The notes under the pieces are model-generated. The model did no database searches. It was not told the origin of the DNA and saw nothing but the letters and a program-made list of their open reading frames with translations. This document shows, in pieces, positions 1-12,371 of a DNA stretch of 64,000 bases (positions are counted from its first letter, which is position 1; each line of letters begins with the position of its first letter). The DNA comes from Physcia stellaris (taxonomy: Eukaryota; Ascomycota; Lecanoromycetes; Caliciales; Physciaceae): contig JABSSW010000044.1 in the NCBI GenBank assembly GCA_018902385.1, positions 186,001 through 250,000 of the forward strand, given 5' to 3'. The translations under genes and the position numbers were made by a program.

Positions 1-763
1 TGTCGCTTCCGACGTAATCTAGCCATATCAATCCCCCTGAATGATTATGAAATTCCTCACCGGCTCTGATTATATTGGGTCTTGTCATCCTGACCTATGC
101 GCACTATCGTGGGGGACGGGTTGGCTGGAAAAGTCTAAGCGGAGGAGGAAACTGCGACCGTCAGCTGAAGTCTTCCGCTATCGACCACAGGCATATCGTA
201 AGTAGAGCTCTCGAAATTGGGACTTTCGAATTCTCTGTAGGTGGGGTACTGCGATCCTACCTTTCCGGTCCACTTTTGGAAATCAATTGCTGAACGGTCA
301 CAAACTTGGAAGTGCTGCACCTTGGCTGCTCGAGCATGTGAGACATACAAATTTCTTCTGAGATAGGCGGAACAGTCAAGAAACCTCCAATGCTATTCTT
401 TCTCAAAAGGTGCTTTGCAGAACTTGAAGATGGGGGGGTTCAAAGGTCTCAGGAACGCCGATGTTTCGCCAGCTAACGGAATTTAGTCGCAGACGGGATC
501 ACGAAACCCCCAGAATGGGCTTAGGTCATGCTTAAGCGAATTTCCGTTTTAGAATCACCTCCACTCCCAACTGGGTTAAAGGCATACCTGACAAGCTGTG
601 TACAGACAGACTATTCACTTCTGAAGAGGTTGTCATAGGCTGACATTCTTCGATGAATTAAATACATCTGTATGGATGGCTGTATGTACATGGTATCTGA
701 GCGCAATGTCACGAGACCGAAATCGTCCCATTTATCCAAAACACCACTTTACTTTACATGGAA
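1..763. other. Intergenic, no gene seen
   Basis: Host-composition sequence downstream of the GT90 gene. The open frames here are short (about 60-70 codons), show no recognisable domain, and I could not extend them with convincing splice sites. It probably holds the 3' untranslated region of the GT90 gene and spacer. Confidence 0.5.
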
Positions 764-2768
764 TCAATGAGGAACATCACTGTTAGTGACCCCATCGTAT
801 TTATCGAGCTCGCTGCCGTCCCCAGAATATCCGATACGATCTCGGTTGTCATCTACAACGCGAGCATATTCAATGAGAAGTCGGAACATGTACACCTGAA
901 GTAAGGAATTAGCCCGAGGTAGCAGTCCGCACCAGCAGACTCTAACTCACTTCAATGTCTTCCCTTCGCAGCACTTTCTTCGCCCATTCCGATCCTTGAT
1001 CCGCGATCCGCTTTCCTTCCGTGTCATGTCTCGCAACGTATGCCTTCTCAGCCCCTGGACCGATGGAGCCATGGGATTGTTGTCCAGGAGGAGTTCCAAC
1101 TCCAAGGAAATAAGTAAGTAAAGTGTACAGGTCGTCGTATCGGTTGTCCATCGGAACGAAATGCCGCCACGCGAAAAGCCTGGAGTCGTGCCATTCTCGA
1201 AATATCGTTGCCTTAATGCCTAGTGATTTGCTCTCCAAAAAAGCGCGCCATCGACCCGAGAAGGAATGCCCATCGACATCGACCAGGAACTTGTATTTGA
1301 ATTGATCAGGTAGATCAATCATCTCCTTGAGTGTCCAGACATCTTTGTAAAACGGACAATCACCAGGAACGCATCCCCAGGTCTCAGTAAATCCTATGTC
1401 GGTATGATCATTTGCAAACGTCGACGGATGAAATTGTCGGTAATTCTCGTACTCGCCTCTCTTTTCTGGCTGTTCCGTGAGAATCCTGACTTCCTTACCC
1501 TCCATCTCCGTACCGTTGGCGAGCATCACCAATCGTTGACGATGCATCCGTCGCCAATTGTCTTCAGTCTGCGTTCCCCCAGAAGTAACGCCTCGCCATA
1601 CCATTTTGTCTTGCTTCTTTTCCCATTTGTCGTCATGCTTCGGACTGTAATCGTATCTTTCGTCGTGTTTCCAGTACATGTTCGCCGGGAAAAGTATGTC
1701 ACTGTTGACATTGACCTTACACTCTCCAAATATTGGAACCAGACGCTTTGTAGCAGTCAGTGACGAGCTAGAGTAGAGGAAGCCGTGCTTGTCTTGAATC
1801 TCAGGGCCAACAGTACATAAATCAGAGGAAAGATTGAAATTTGTAATGATACCACCCATGCGATTCTTGTATTTGCTCTCAATGTCTGCCGTATCTGACT
1901 CGTTCCTCCGGGCGTGCGAATCAGGAGGACATGCTGTCCGTGCGATCTCCATGTATTGCTTCCCAGGAGCCCCATACCATCCTGGGTCTTCTTTGGGGGG
2001 TTGTTCGCGCTCATCATCAGTCACGTTGAGAAGATTCGACATATCCGAAGTGAATTTGTCAATAGCTTCGGGTGGGGTTTGCCGAGTATCTAGTTCCTTT
2101 TGCAGCATTTCTTGCATATCGTCCCATTCTACAACGACACGAGGTTGATCTAGTCGGTTCATGGCGATATCCATATCTGGTAAATACTTGACGATCTTTT
2201 TGACCAAGGTTATCATCGTCTCAAGGCGCCAATTCTCATTGATTGTCTTGACGACCTTATGGTTACGAATGTGCATCGATGACACCCCTTGATCCTTTGC
2301 TTTGGCCATCGTCGCAGCAAGGCTTCGCAGAACGCTCGGCTCGACTGCCCAAAAAGGACGCAAGTCATCCATAATCTGCTCAAAGTCGTCGATGTTGTGG
2401 ACGTTCTTCTTTCGAGCAAACCGATACCAGTCACTGAAGCCTGGCGGTGGATGCCTTCCATACTTGTTTCTGTACTTGCTTACGGTCTGTCTATAGGTAG
2501 TAGACCTGCTATCCTCGTAGGCGCGCCATGCTTGGTCGGCATCTCTCATCAAGAGAGATATGGGATGGGCATCGGTGGGCTCTGGCGAGTCCTCGAACTT
2601 GTCGCCAGAATGCCATGGCTTCTTTTTCAACCCTGGTAGATGCACGTCCTCAATCCGGGACGCAAGATCAGTATCAGACAGCGCAAGAAGGTTGAAAATC
2701 ACCAGGAAGAATGAGAATGCGACAATAAGTAGGAATAAACGCCGCTTCGTGAAGCCAACGGAGATCAT
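764..2768 (-). CDS. GT90 (CAP10-like) glycosyltransferase, type II membrane protein
   Basis: Two exons are read: 2768-951 and 895-764, with an intron at 896-950 (GTGAGT donor, CAG acceptor), giving 649 residues. One transmembrane segment lies at residues about 10-31, followed by a charged lumenal stem. The C-terminal half carries GT90 hallmarks: MVWRGVTSGG near 389-398 and VDVDGHSFSGRWRAFL near 496-511, then the FREWHDSRLFAW region. The family includes Cryptococcus CAP10 (capsule xylosylation) and animal POGLUT enzymes. These are Golgi/ER transferases adding xylose or glucose to glycans or proteins. The substrate here cannot be told from sequence. Without the second exon the protein would end at a stop just after EDIEV; the exon adds a 43-residue tail beginning VYMFRLLIEYA, which looks natural for the family. 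The gene is divergent from the uL15m gene, about 290 bp apart. Confidence 0.92.
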
Positions 2769-3061
2769 CTTTGTATTCGATTCAAGGAAAACATCTGGTG
2801 CTCCGAGCGAGGCTTTTTGCGGCGGATTCGTTCGTAAAGGCTGATATGGGTTAAAGCCATTTCGGCGTCGTCGCAGACCGCATATTTCAATCCTTTCTCA
2901 AAGCTCTACTTGGAAAACGCATAGGGGAATCCATAGGAAGCTCGGAAAAACGATAAACCGAAAGGGTAAACAGCACCATTTGGGTCTAGCGCTGGATCTT
3001 CCAGTGTTCTACTGTGCACACTGTCATTATTACCTGTCTCCCTAGGTAAAGAAATCTTGTC

Positions 3062-3987
3062 ATGCCGCCTGTGTTAATATCACCTTCGAGAAGAGTCCCA
3101 TCTGGAGGACTATCTCCCCATTTGATTGCCCCATTCCTCCTCCCGTTCCTGCAGACTCAGCGGCGTGCTGCTTCCATACTTTCGAACCTGTCCGACAACC
3201 AAGGCGCTTACAAGAAGAGAATTAGGCGAGGACGTGGACCTGCTTCGGGAAAGGGGAAGACCGCTGGAAGAGGGTACAATGGCCAGAAGCAAAAAGGCAC
3301 AGTACCACGGGGGTTTAATGGAGGCCAGACACCTCTAGAAGTCTCGCATGGCCTCAGAGGCTTTACAAACGTGTAAGCCCATCATAAGGACGCCATTGCC
3401 CGAATAATTACATTAAGTTCATTAGGTTCTCTGTAGACATGATCCCTCTTAACCTCAACCGACTTCAAGCTTGGGTCGATCAGGGCCGAATAGATCCTTC
3501 GAAGCCAATTACTATCAAAGAGCTTGGGGAGTCCCGAATCGTCAACAATGTCAAAGACGGAGTAAAACTGCTTGCTAGAGGCTCAGAAGAAATACGAAGT
3601 CCACTCAATATTATTGTGTCGCGAGCATCTGCAACGGCTATACAAGCTGTCGAGAAAGCGGGGGGGACTGTGACCACTCGGTTCTATACGCCATCTTCTA
3701 TAAAGAGATTGTTAAGAGGGAAGACGGATCCTATCAGCTCGCTCAAATCTCAGCCAACTGAAGGTCAGGAGCTTGCGAGGTCCCCATTCATGCTACGTCT
3801 GCCCGATCCTACAAGTCGCAAGGACCTAGAGTATTACCGGGATCCAGCACATCGAGGTTATCTCAGTTATCAGGTCGCAGACGGCCAGAGCCCAAGTTTG
3901 TTCTGGAAAGCGCCGGGAGCATTGAGCGACATCAAGCGGAGGACTGGAGGCAAAGGCAAAGCTGCAGCGGATAATAGGATCTGGTAG
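3062..3987 (+). CDS. MRPL10: Mitochondrial large-subunit ribosomal protein uL15m
   Basis: Exons are 3062-3372 and 3426-3987. The 53-bp intron at 3373-3425 (GTAAGC...TTAG) gives a 290-residue protein. The L15 signature is at residues about 56-80 (RGRGPASGKGKTAGRG), after an N-terminal stretch of about 40 residues rich in R, S and P that fits a mitochondrial presequence. After the splice the reading GFTN-VFSVDM-IPLNLNRLQ matches how bacterial L15 runs on through a VNLDRL-type stretch. A nearer acceptor at GTAG would put the frame wrong, so I chose TTAG at 3425. The family binds 23S-type rRNA in the mitochondrial 60S-like subunit. Fungal proteins have a C-terminal extension as seen here (YYRDPAHRGYLSYQV and beyond). 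Confidence 0.94.
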
Positions 3988-4140
3988 TCGTCCTCACAAC
4001 AGTGCCCGCTTCAAAACTTGGAAACCATGCAAAGTGTCGTATATCCGAAACAAATTCAAATGGATCATCATCTCGTGCAGCCACGATAATGAATTCGTCT
4101 CTTGCCTGTCTCTCAATCAGACTTCTCACAAGCTAGAACT

Positions 4141-4578
4141 ATGCAGCTTACTTGGTTCAAACGCCGGTGAGTCGCTCAAATCCCCTTATTGTTACATTTT
4201 ACTTGTGTGTCCTATCTATCTGTACCGTCTTGCAGTCTCTTGGGTTTAGCTACCGTCTGCCTGCTCTGTTTTGCCCTGTTCCTTGTACCCGTCCTCGTCC
4301 TTTCCCTCCTGAATTTGGGCTACCTCCGGCCTCTCCGGGCAATAGGTGCTGTACTCGTGCATCTGCGAATCATGTCTAGGTTAAGCATCGAAGGCCTTTT
4401 TTTGTTGCAAATTTATGATCCCATCCAAGATGACTACCTCGTGATCTTACCATATGCTTGTCCACGTAAATCGACGACAGTAGAGATGTCCGCTTCTCAA
4501 ATTGTTCCAGAACTCAAGCAAAGGACAAAGGCACCAGAGGCTAGCTGTTTAAAGTCTCAAGCACATGCCCTGTCTTAG
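4141..4578 (+). CDS. Possible small membrane-anchored protein, two exons
   Basis: ATG at 4141 opens MQLTWFKRR, followed by a donor GTGAGT at 4167 and an acceptor TTGCAG ending at 4235 with a pyrimidine-rich lead. Splicing joins a 26-nt exon to an open frame ending at 4578 and gives 122 residues. The joined protein has one or two strongly hydrophobic stretches (LLGLATVCLLCFALFLVPVL, then VLSLLNLGYL) and a polar tail with no family I recognise. Support comes only from good splice signals, matching phase and hydrophobic character. It could be a chance frame. It lies 150 bp downstream of the uL15m gene on the same strand. Confidence 0.35.
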
Positions 4579-6090
4579 CTGAAGCAAATATGATCTCCTC
4601 CGTGTCCTACATGAGTCAAGATGATTGCTTGCCCGACGAATAAGGGAGGAGAGGTCGAGGTTCAGCCTCGTCCAGGATGGTAACAATTTCGCACACAGGC
4701 GTGGAATACATACCTATGCTTGAACTATCTACCAGCCCCGTCTTCCCCCTAGCTGTCGAAAGTCGCCACTCTCGCCAAGTCGTCTTTTACGCCACAACTC
4801 AAATTCGAACTCTCGGTCTCAACCCTTGCTTCCGGCCATTGTTTTGCAATGAATTACAACAGTTGCAGAGACGGTTGTCATAGGAAATGGCTTCCTGAGT
4901 AAGCTTCTTTTCTCTCGTTTGGTTACTTGTCCCCTTGCGTGCCATGATCAGTCGTGTAACGGATGAAAGAGCGTATCCATGACGTCTTACGTTGTTACGT
5001 CAGTTGCCCAACAATTTTGCGTCAGATCTCCTTTTGCTTTCTTTGATTCCTCTTTCGCAGTCTGCGATCCATCCTTTTTCTTCTTGTTGTGTTTCGGGCC
5101 TCATCTGATCCATCTTCACTGAAGCAAAAGCTGCATCTTATTTGCTTAGGACAAGGACCTTGTATCCTCGAGAAGTCAAGAATCAATGGCGAAGTACTAA
5201 TGTCGAGACGAAGATCGGATTGCTCTCTATTCTTTTAGGATAACATCATGTTGAGTTCCCGGTAGTAACATCGAAATAAGCGACACGAAGGACATACTGG
5301 CACAAAGAAAAAAAATTACACATTTAAGGCCCTGAGTTTTAGTGAAGTCCTGACCCACGATTAGTTGCGCGGTAGGCGTGGGTACTAAAAGGTGATGGAT
5401 GGGACACTTGTCGAAGACAGTAACACTTCAAGGTAGGGGTGTGGGGTGACGTGCAGAACATTAACACGAGACTGATCATCATGATGTCGACGATGAGGTC
5501 AGCGCAATTTGACGTTTGCAAAAAATGATAAACCTTGGATCCTCGGTTCCCTTCAACTTCACCAAATTCACATATCGAATCGACATCACCATGAGAAGGT
5601 TGCACATCATCGCCGCCATTGTTGCGTGCGAACGCTAAGCAGTATGTATCGATAGATCACAACTTTTAAAAGCAAGGCTACTGGGTATCTACCAACCATC
5701 TCATAAACGCAGAAATCCCATCTCCCGTCTCGCTACTACCACAACACATCAAATGCGGCGCACCAATTCGGGCCACGGTCGCCTTGCAAAAGCCCAATAA
5801 TTATGTACGGGTTTCCCATAGTCTGCAAAAGACACCAAAAGCGAGCTTCTGAGATATGAAAAGCCTCAAAGCCATATCTGAAACAAGAGGAAATGGAGTT
5901 TCCGGTACTGGTGCATGCTTGGCGATTTGTCCTCGTCCGAAGACTTCCGAAGCCGAAACGGCTCAAGCTCGTAAGATTCGTTTCGTCATTCATAAGTCCC
6001 AGCGCATCCACAACAACACAACTTAAGAGAGAGCACAATCCTCAACGAGGATCAGCCCAACGGAAGCTGAAGAGAAGGAACACAAAGTTG
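4579..6090. other. Intergenic, no gene seen
   Basis: Host-composition spacer. It contains a pyrimidine-rich stretch around 5020-5120 and a pair of near TGACGTCTTACG / TTACGTCA sequences at about 4979-5002 that resemble CRE/ATF sites. No frame longer than about 100 codons with recognisable content was found. The part nearest 6091 is probably the 3' untranslated region of the bZIP gene. Confidence 0.4.
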
Positions 6091-7262
6091 TTATTGATTC
6101 AGCCGTTGCGCGATACCCTTCTCGCTCGTGTCATGAACGAACTGGCTTGTCAACAGCCTCTCCAGTGTTTCTTCGCTCACAGAGGAGCGCCTTAATGGCT
6201 CTTCGGAAAATGCGCGAGTAATGTTCGAAGAGTACTTCGTAGGATTGGATCGATCCACGTGCAGAGGAGATGAAGTTGGGCTGTTGGGTGCAGTGCACAT
6301 GGGGCTTGGTTCTTGCTTGATGTTACCATCGAATGACCCTTGGAACGATTGGTTGCCTCGCTGCAGATAATCTTGGATCTCCGTACTACGGCAGGAGCTG
6401 TGCCTGAGCATCTCGCCCTTCAGGAAGATGATCTCCTCCTTGCAGGAATCAACCATTTGACGCAGCGAAGCATTGTCTCTCTGAAGCTGTCGTGCTCGAT
6501 TCTCCATGTTGTTCGTCCACTCCTTCTTTTTCTGCCGGCACTTGGAAGCCGCAACACGGTTGCGTTCCAAAATTTCGATCGCCTAAAGTCTTCTGGATCA
6601 TTTGGATCCAACGAAGCCTTCTTTGAGGAACGACCACCATTCTTGCGTACGCGCTTGGTTGGTCGACTACTCGGTTCATGGGCACCATGGGATTGCTTGT
6701 TCTTCTTCTCGGCGGCGTTTGAAGGATCTTCAAGGTAGAATGGGTTCCCTTGCCGTTCGTGTATCAAGAGCTCGGAGTCGAGGCTAGTAGACTGCTCGTC
6801 ATCTGGTGGAGTAGTCTGGCCATATTGAGAGCGAGCCCTCGAAGGATCAATGTGAGTGAGGATGTTAAGAGGGGCATGCTGATGCTGATCGAAAGGCCGC
6901 CAGTTGCTAGCAGGATACACATCCGAATCCGGTGGTGACAGGGGCTGCAGAGCCAAAGGATCCCATCCGTCACTCAGCCCGAAGGATAGCTCCTTGGACA
7001 GTGAAGGTCTTGCTGTGGCAGTAACAGTCAAAGGGGAGTCGAAGTCGAAGAGAGTGGACAAATCCTCAGATGCACCACCACGGAAGTAGTCGTCGTTACC
7101 CGACGACAATACAGGTTGGGGCTTGATATACAGATGTTTGTTTCGATTTCGATTGAGGCCGCCACTGGATCCGCCACCCTTGGCTTCAACATTCGGTTCA
7201 GAAGACTGAATTGCGGGCGATTGCATATCTTCAGGGTGTATGTCCTTAGCTCGAACCAGCAT
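6091..7262 (-). CDS. ATF/CREB-type bZIP transcription factor (frame broken once)
   Basis: The basic region NRVAASKCRQKKKEW is followed by a heptad zipper (MENRARQLQRDNASLRQMV... to KGEMLRH), typical of ATF/CREB proteins that bind TGACGT(CA) as dimers. The upstream part (7262 down to about 6576) is a low-complexity acidic/Ser/Pro activation region. These two parts lie in different frames. The upstream frame reads ...DPEDFRRSKF just where the downstream frame reads LERNRVAA, so one extra base in the A4T3 run at 6569-6575 would give RRSKFLERNRVAASKCR, exactly as in relatives, and a protein of about 390 residues. The alternative is a 68-nt intron, 6583-6650 (GTACGC...TTTAG), which is in phase and gives PTKR-AIEILERNRV but discards a basic stretch. 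I favour a single-base gap in the sequence. Start is uncertain: Met at 7262, 7226 or 7373. Confidence 0.82.
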
Positions 7263-9734
7263 GGAGATTGTCCCGAAGCCGACGAAGAAAGCAGGTGGCA
7301 GTTCAAGACAATAAGTGAATTGTTGTCGCTGACAGGAAAGTGTGGCGCAACTGATGTGATGAATCTGGATCAATGCTCAACCTTGGGTGGCGGAGAGGGG
7401 TCCTTCAAGGTTTTAATAAGTTACTGGCACTACTGGGTCAGTGAGGTGAAGTAGAATTATGCGACCGGAGATGGCTACGGTGCTCCATTTTGCATCCCCA
7501 GAACGCGTGGAGCTAAACAGTCGGTAATAAGGTAAGGTAAGTACAGGTAACCCCACCTTGGTTGCGGAGCACAGATCTGCCGATTCACACTGGAGCCAAT
7601 CAGACCCTGGCAATTTCTAGACCCTATCCGCAGTGGTCGGAACGTGTTCCGGTCTTGCTCCGATGCCATTTTCACGAATTGCGCGTCTTTTCCCCGGAAG
7701 TGGGCTCTCCACTACCTTACTGTACTACTTACATGTAAGGTAGTACAGCACCAGCTGCCAGCCACTACCAGCGATCCAGGCCACTGTCCAAGTCTCTTTC
7801 AACACTTAAATGCCGGACTTCACAGCAATGTGCGCGAGGAGACATGGCGAGATAGTCTCCCGTTTGACTCCTCAGGTCGCCTCTATTCGTTTCTGCCCAC
7901 GCCTCATTGATGACGACTTGCGAGTCGCTGGGTGGGTGAAGACTCTGGGGCTTGCGGATCAGAAATCTAGGAGTACTTATCCAGCTAAACTCAAGCTTTT
8001 GCAGTATGCTTCAACGCTAAACATTGTCTTTTCCTAGGGCAACATACCCGCTGTCGACTGTGGAGCGTGCACCGGAACCCCGGAAGCCAAGCAAGTGTCG
8101 ACCAAACCTACAGCACTAGTAGTGCTTGCTTGGTGGGAATCCCTCGTTAATGTTCTTGCACTGATAATTGGCTGGAACCTTTCCAACAGCAATCAGCATC
8201 TCCACGGCTCGCACGACTCGTCAAGCCACAGAGATCGCCGGTGGTGGTCAGTTCCTGAATAGCCGCGGCCTGCGTTGATCGAATGCATCTGGTGGCTTCA
8301 GTATCACGATCTACTGCAAGTTTTCGTCATCCTTGAAGTTATTTCATGCCCTGGCTCTCCTCGCAGTCGCCACCTTAGTAAGTGGACTTCATTAAGAGAT
8401 GGCGAATAATAACAACGCGGATGACCTGGTGGTTTTACAGCTTCCCAATCGAGCCGACGGCTTTCATAGTTTGCCTCTTACTCATAACATTTTCCTACTC
8501 ACAACCGGGATAAGGCTAGCACTTCCGTATGTACGTAATACTTGGTAGCTAATTGCTTTTGAAGGTTAATTCACAGCGGTGTCCCACGCCTAATCAGCTT
8601 TAGATGAAATTCTATTGCATCCTGCTCTATTGCTATCAGGTATACTTAGCTTCGCCGCCAGAGTATTCTAAATAGCGGGCAGATTACAAAGAACTTTGTA
8701 CTTAGTTTTCTCGGGCTTCCTATAATCGTAGAGGCTTATAGAGGGACCGGTACCGCAAGAGCGTAAATGGATTTCTAATGCAAATGACTTCTAGCTGTGT
8801 AGCTAGCTATGACGGTAAAATCGGAATGCACATCGCCACGGTGCGTTCATCCGCACTTGGACTGCTATCTGTCCCTTTCTCGGACAATCTCGCCAATTGT
8901 GTCTCTGGAAGAGAGATAAACATCTCTATGTTTGATTTATCACGGATTCCTTCTTCATCGTTTCTTCATTGAATGACCCAGCTATCACCGCATCGCGGAA
9001 CAGTGTTATGGTTTGTCCCCCTCTTTGCCCTTGAGATCAACTCCCTTTCCTTCAAGGCCACCGGGTCCCTCGCCACCAAGCTCGTTTGACGCAGCCCCGG
9101 AATGCCCTAGATCTCGTCAGCTACCTTTGTGATAGCAGCTTTCCCATCCACTGGATCCCAGTTCCTTATAGTCAATCGATGGGTGCAACTGCTACCCCTA
9201 TCTTGCTGCTCCTTTGTTCAGGTCGATTTCCTACTTGTGCGAGGGCAGTGCACTGCTTGCTGTGCCACTCAAAACCCAGGGAGAATTCGGAAAAGCTCAC
9301 CGGCAGCATTTCCCTTATCAAAGGGCTCAGCAGTCGTGCCCTTTCCTGTCTCTCCAGACAAGGGCTCGGTGCCCTCCTGAGTATCCTTAGCGGCGAGCCC
9401 AAGGCCAGACTTGATTGTTTCCATTTTGCCGAGTCGCCTGAATGGTGATATGGTGTAAATCTCTGATACCTTGAAAGACACAAAAGAGCGGAGCTGGAGA
9501 GGAAGCCGTCAAGTCTTTCGAGGTGGGTGTTGATGCGGTGACTTAGTGGAGCAGCTCTTGAGCCAACGTGACAGCCAGACAGATGACGCAATCTCACTAT
9601 GATTTGTAGGAGACCTTTCTCGTGGCTGATGCGGTAACGGCGGAGTGCACAGCTTGATGAAGAGAGCTGAAGCTCACCACTTCACTGCAACGTTCCCACA
9701 ACCCTATGTCAAACCCTAAATACTGAGTGGAAGC
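7263..9734. other. Long intergenic spacer, no gene seen
   Basis: About 2.5 kb between the bZIP gene and the transposon nest. The longest frames (about 120-140 codons around 9086-9600, on both strands) overlap each other, show no domain and no convincing start or splice context. A palindromic cluster lies at 7711-7748 and related GGTAAGGTAAGTAC-like sequence near 7530. The first few hundred bases are the likely promoter of the bZIP gene. Confidence 0.5.
7711..7748. repeat. Overlapping inverted repeats
   Basis: ACTACCTTAC at 7711-7720 is the exact reverse complement of GTAAGGTAGT at 7735-7744. Overlapping it, CTGTACTAC (7720-7728) pairs with GTAGTACAG (7740-7748) around ACATGT. A related direct-repeat stretch (GGTAAGGTAAGTACAGGTAA) sits near 7530. 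The function is unknown; it could be a stem-loop or the end of a small inverted-repeat element. Confidence 0.5.
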
Positions 9735-9752
9735 CAATCGATAATCGGCGCC
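9735..9752. repeat. Left copy of 18-bp target-site duplication
   Basis: CAATCGATAATCGGCGCC here is identical to 33961-33978. It sits exactly where normal host composition gives way to the AT-rich block. Long, variable direct repeats of this kind are made when non-LTR retrotransposons insert by target-primed reverse transcription. Confidence 0.85.
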
Positions 9753-10555
9753 GAAAAACACATTTTATGCCACAAATCGAATTTTTGAAATAACTCAACA
9801 ACGAAACGTGATATTGACTCAGTTGACGCGTCATTTGAATCGTCTATCTTTTGCGCATCAATCAATGCGTAATTGAATATAATGAAAAAAACGTCATGAT
9901 CGCAATTGAATCAAAAAAATCAAAATATCAACGAGCAAAACATTTTGTTTTTTGTGAACATTCGAAAATGCATTAAACGCATGAAAAATAAAAAAAAAAT
10001 CGTCACAAAAAATCGTTCAAAAATGATTTCAAACATTCGTAATTTATTTTGAAAATTTACAATTTTCGACAATCAATGAAAAACTCGTTAAACGAATCGA
10101 TTTCATGATCAATCAATTTCATAAAAATCAAATCAAAATGAAAAAAAAACAACGTCGTCATTCGTCGCGACATTACAAAATTGATTATTTCATTCAAATT
10201 TTTTTTTTTCGCGAACAAAATAAATTTTCGCAATTGAACAATCGTCGTCGTTGCGTCGTCAACATCACGAATTACGATCAACAAAAATACGAAAATCATT
10301 GTTCGTTTCAACGACGCGAACAAAAAACAACAATTAAACAAATACGAAACGAAACGCATAATCAAAAACATCAACGTTTGCATTGAAAAAAAAAACATAC
10401 AAATTAAACATATTCGTGCGATCAAGAAATTTTTCAACGAAAATTTTGCGATACACGCGATAAACGCAAAAAAAATTGAAAAATTGAAAAACAACAATGC
10501 GTGAACGACGATTTTCGACAAAAAAACAAAAACGATCGTTCAAATTCACGCGATT

Positions 10556-11523
10556 ATGATGAACGAAATGAAAATTAAAAAATTCAATTTAACGACGATC
10601 GAAAAAAGAAAAACGACGATACGTAAAATTCAAAAAAAAAAACGAAAACGTGAAAAAATTGAAAAAAATGAAAATTTTGTACGTGTTTTGAAAAAACAAA
10701 TTCACGACAAAACAATTGTATCATATTATGATTATCGAAATCATCATTTCGAAAATGAAAAACGCGATGTTAAATAACAACATTATGATTGACGAAAAAT
10801 TGAAAATTTGCTCGATGTTTAACAAAATTTGCAAAACGATTCAATGTTATAAATGTTATCAACACGAATATATTACAATTCAATGCACGAAAAAAAAATG
10901 CGATTATTGCGCAAAAACGCATGTTACAAAAAAAAATGTGTACAAAATTACAAAATCAAATGTTGTGTGTGCGAAAAAACACACAATTCATGAAAAAAAA
11001 ATGCAAGAAAAAACAAAAAAAAATTGAACGTATCAAATATCAATTTTCGATCACGTCGACGAAATTTTCGAAACAAAAACAACAATACATCGTCGTCAAC
11101 AAAACGATAACGAAATCAATGAACACGTTCGATAACAATTCAAAATCGATAATAAAAACAAAAAAATTCAATCAATTGAAAAATATACAACGACGAAAAA
11201 TCGAAAAAATTCAAACGAAAAAAACATTATTCGACGAAATCAACAAACGCAAAAAAACAAACATTTATGCATCGACAATATCAATAATTCAATCGATTGA
11301 AACATTGATATTTTCACAAATTTCATCGAATTCGCAAAAATTTCGAAATAAACAAAACGACAAATCGACGTTATCGATTAAAAACAAAAAATCGTCAACG
11401 ATCAAAAAAAAATCAAAAAATCAAAAAAAAAAAAAAAACAATTTTTTCATCACGATTAGTCGAACATTTTTAAAAAACGTTACGAACAAACATACGAAAT
11501 TCAATTCATCGAAAAAATGTTAA
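10556..11523 (+). pseudogene. LINE ORF1 (gag-like) remnant with zinc knuckles
   Basis: Two overlapping open stretches (10556-11027 in part, 10921-11523) carry a CYKCYQHEYITIQC knuckle followed by CDYCAKTH and a later C...H arrangement. This spacing is typical of ORF1 in fungal Tad/I-type LINEs. The product would bind the element's RNA. Composition is extremely A-rich, with K, N, I and T residues dominating, as expected after C-to-T mutation on both strands. It is followed within a few bases by the ORF2 endonuclease start. Confidence 0.7.
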
Positions 11524-11526
11524 AAA

Positions 11527-11973
11527 ACGATACATTGTCGATATTACAATACAACGTCAACAATTCGAAAATTCAAATCATGATATCGTTGTTCGAAACG
11601 AAAAACATCGCAAAATACGACGTTTTGATCATTCAAAAATTTTGAAAAAATTCATTTCAATTCACGACAAATAACAAATTTTCGCAACATTTTGAATTTT
11701 TGTACATGTCAAACGCGATTACGAAAATGTGTTTGTTCGTCAATAAAAAAATAACGAAAACGATTTACATTTACACGTTTCACAACAAAAATTTAATTTC
11801 GTTGAAAATGCAAACGACGAACAACAAAATTATCAATATTCACAACATGTACAATTCATGCAAAAAAACGAAAACAACAATACGTTATTCAATTTCAAAA
11901 AAACGTTGCAAAAAAATTAAAAAAAAAAAAAACACATCGTCGCAAAAAATTTCAATTTACATTATTTCAATTG
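11527..11973 (+). pseudogene. LINE ORF2 endonuclease, N-terminal part
   Basis: Translation reads close to the family pattern LRILQYNVNKSK...YDILAIQEPW...FFVNKRI...HNVYNP: here LSILQYNVNNSK, YDVLIIQK, LFVNKKI and IHNMYNS are visible across frames. This is the APE-type endonuclease that nicks target DNA. The segment is cut off at 11973 by the insertion of element A; the 5 bases AATTG at 11969-11973 are repeated at 29399-29403, after which the endonuclease resumes. Confidence 0.7.
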
Positions 11974-12272
11974 TGTAAAAAATTCAAAATTCAAAATTTG
12001 CAAAAAGTGCGAATCGAATTTCGACTGTCAAGAATTCAAATCAAACAAATTCGAAACATCAATTCACGAAACGATCAATTTTATCATATTAATCATTCGA
12101 CATTCATATCGCATATCGATTAAATATTCATGCGCAAAAATTCAAAAATTCGTACAATTGAACAAACAAAACGAATATATATTGCGAAATTTGCAAAACA
12201 ATTAGTTCAACAATTATTAATTTAATCATATTATTGTTTTTGTTATACATTTTTGATGCAATGTTTTTTACA
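11974..12272 (+). repeat. Left LTR of fossil A
   Basis: 299 bp, TGTAAAAAA...TTTTTTACA ends that are mutual inverted repeats. I aligned it by eye with 29100-29398 and counted ten differences, all transitions. Confidence 0.9.
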
Positions 12273-12371
12273 TTTTAATAATTACAATAATCATCAAATT
12301 AACATCATTCGTGTATAATTTACAATCAAACGATTGAATGTTTTCAATGATTGAACGCGTGTTACGTTTTC

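Noticed and set aside
9086-9597. Overlapping frames of 120 and 141 codons on opposite strands
   Set aside because: They mirror each other and show no domain; typical shadow frames in GC-balanced spacer.
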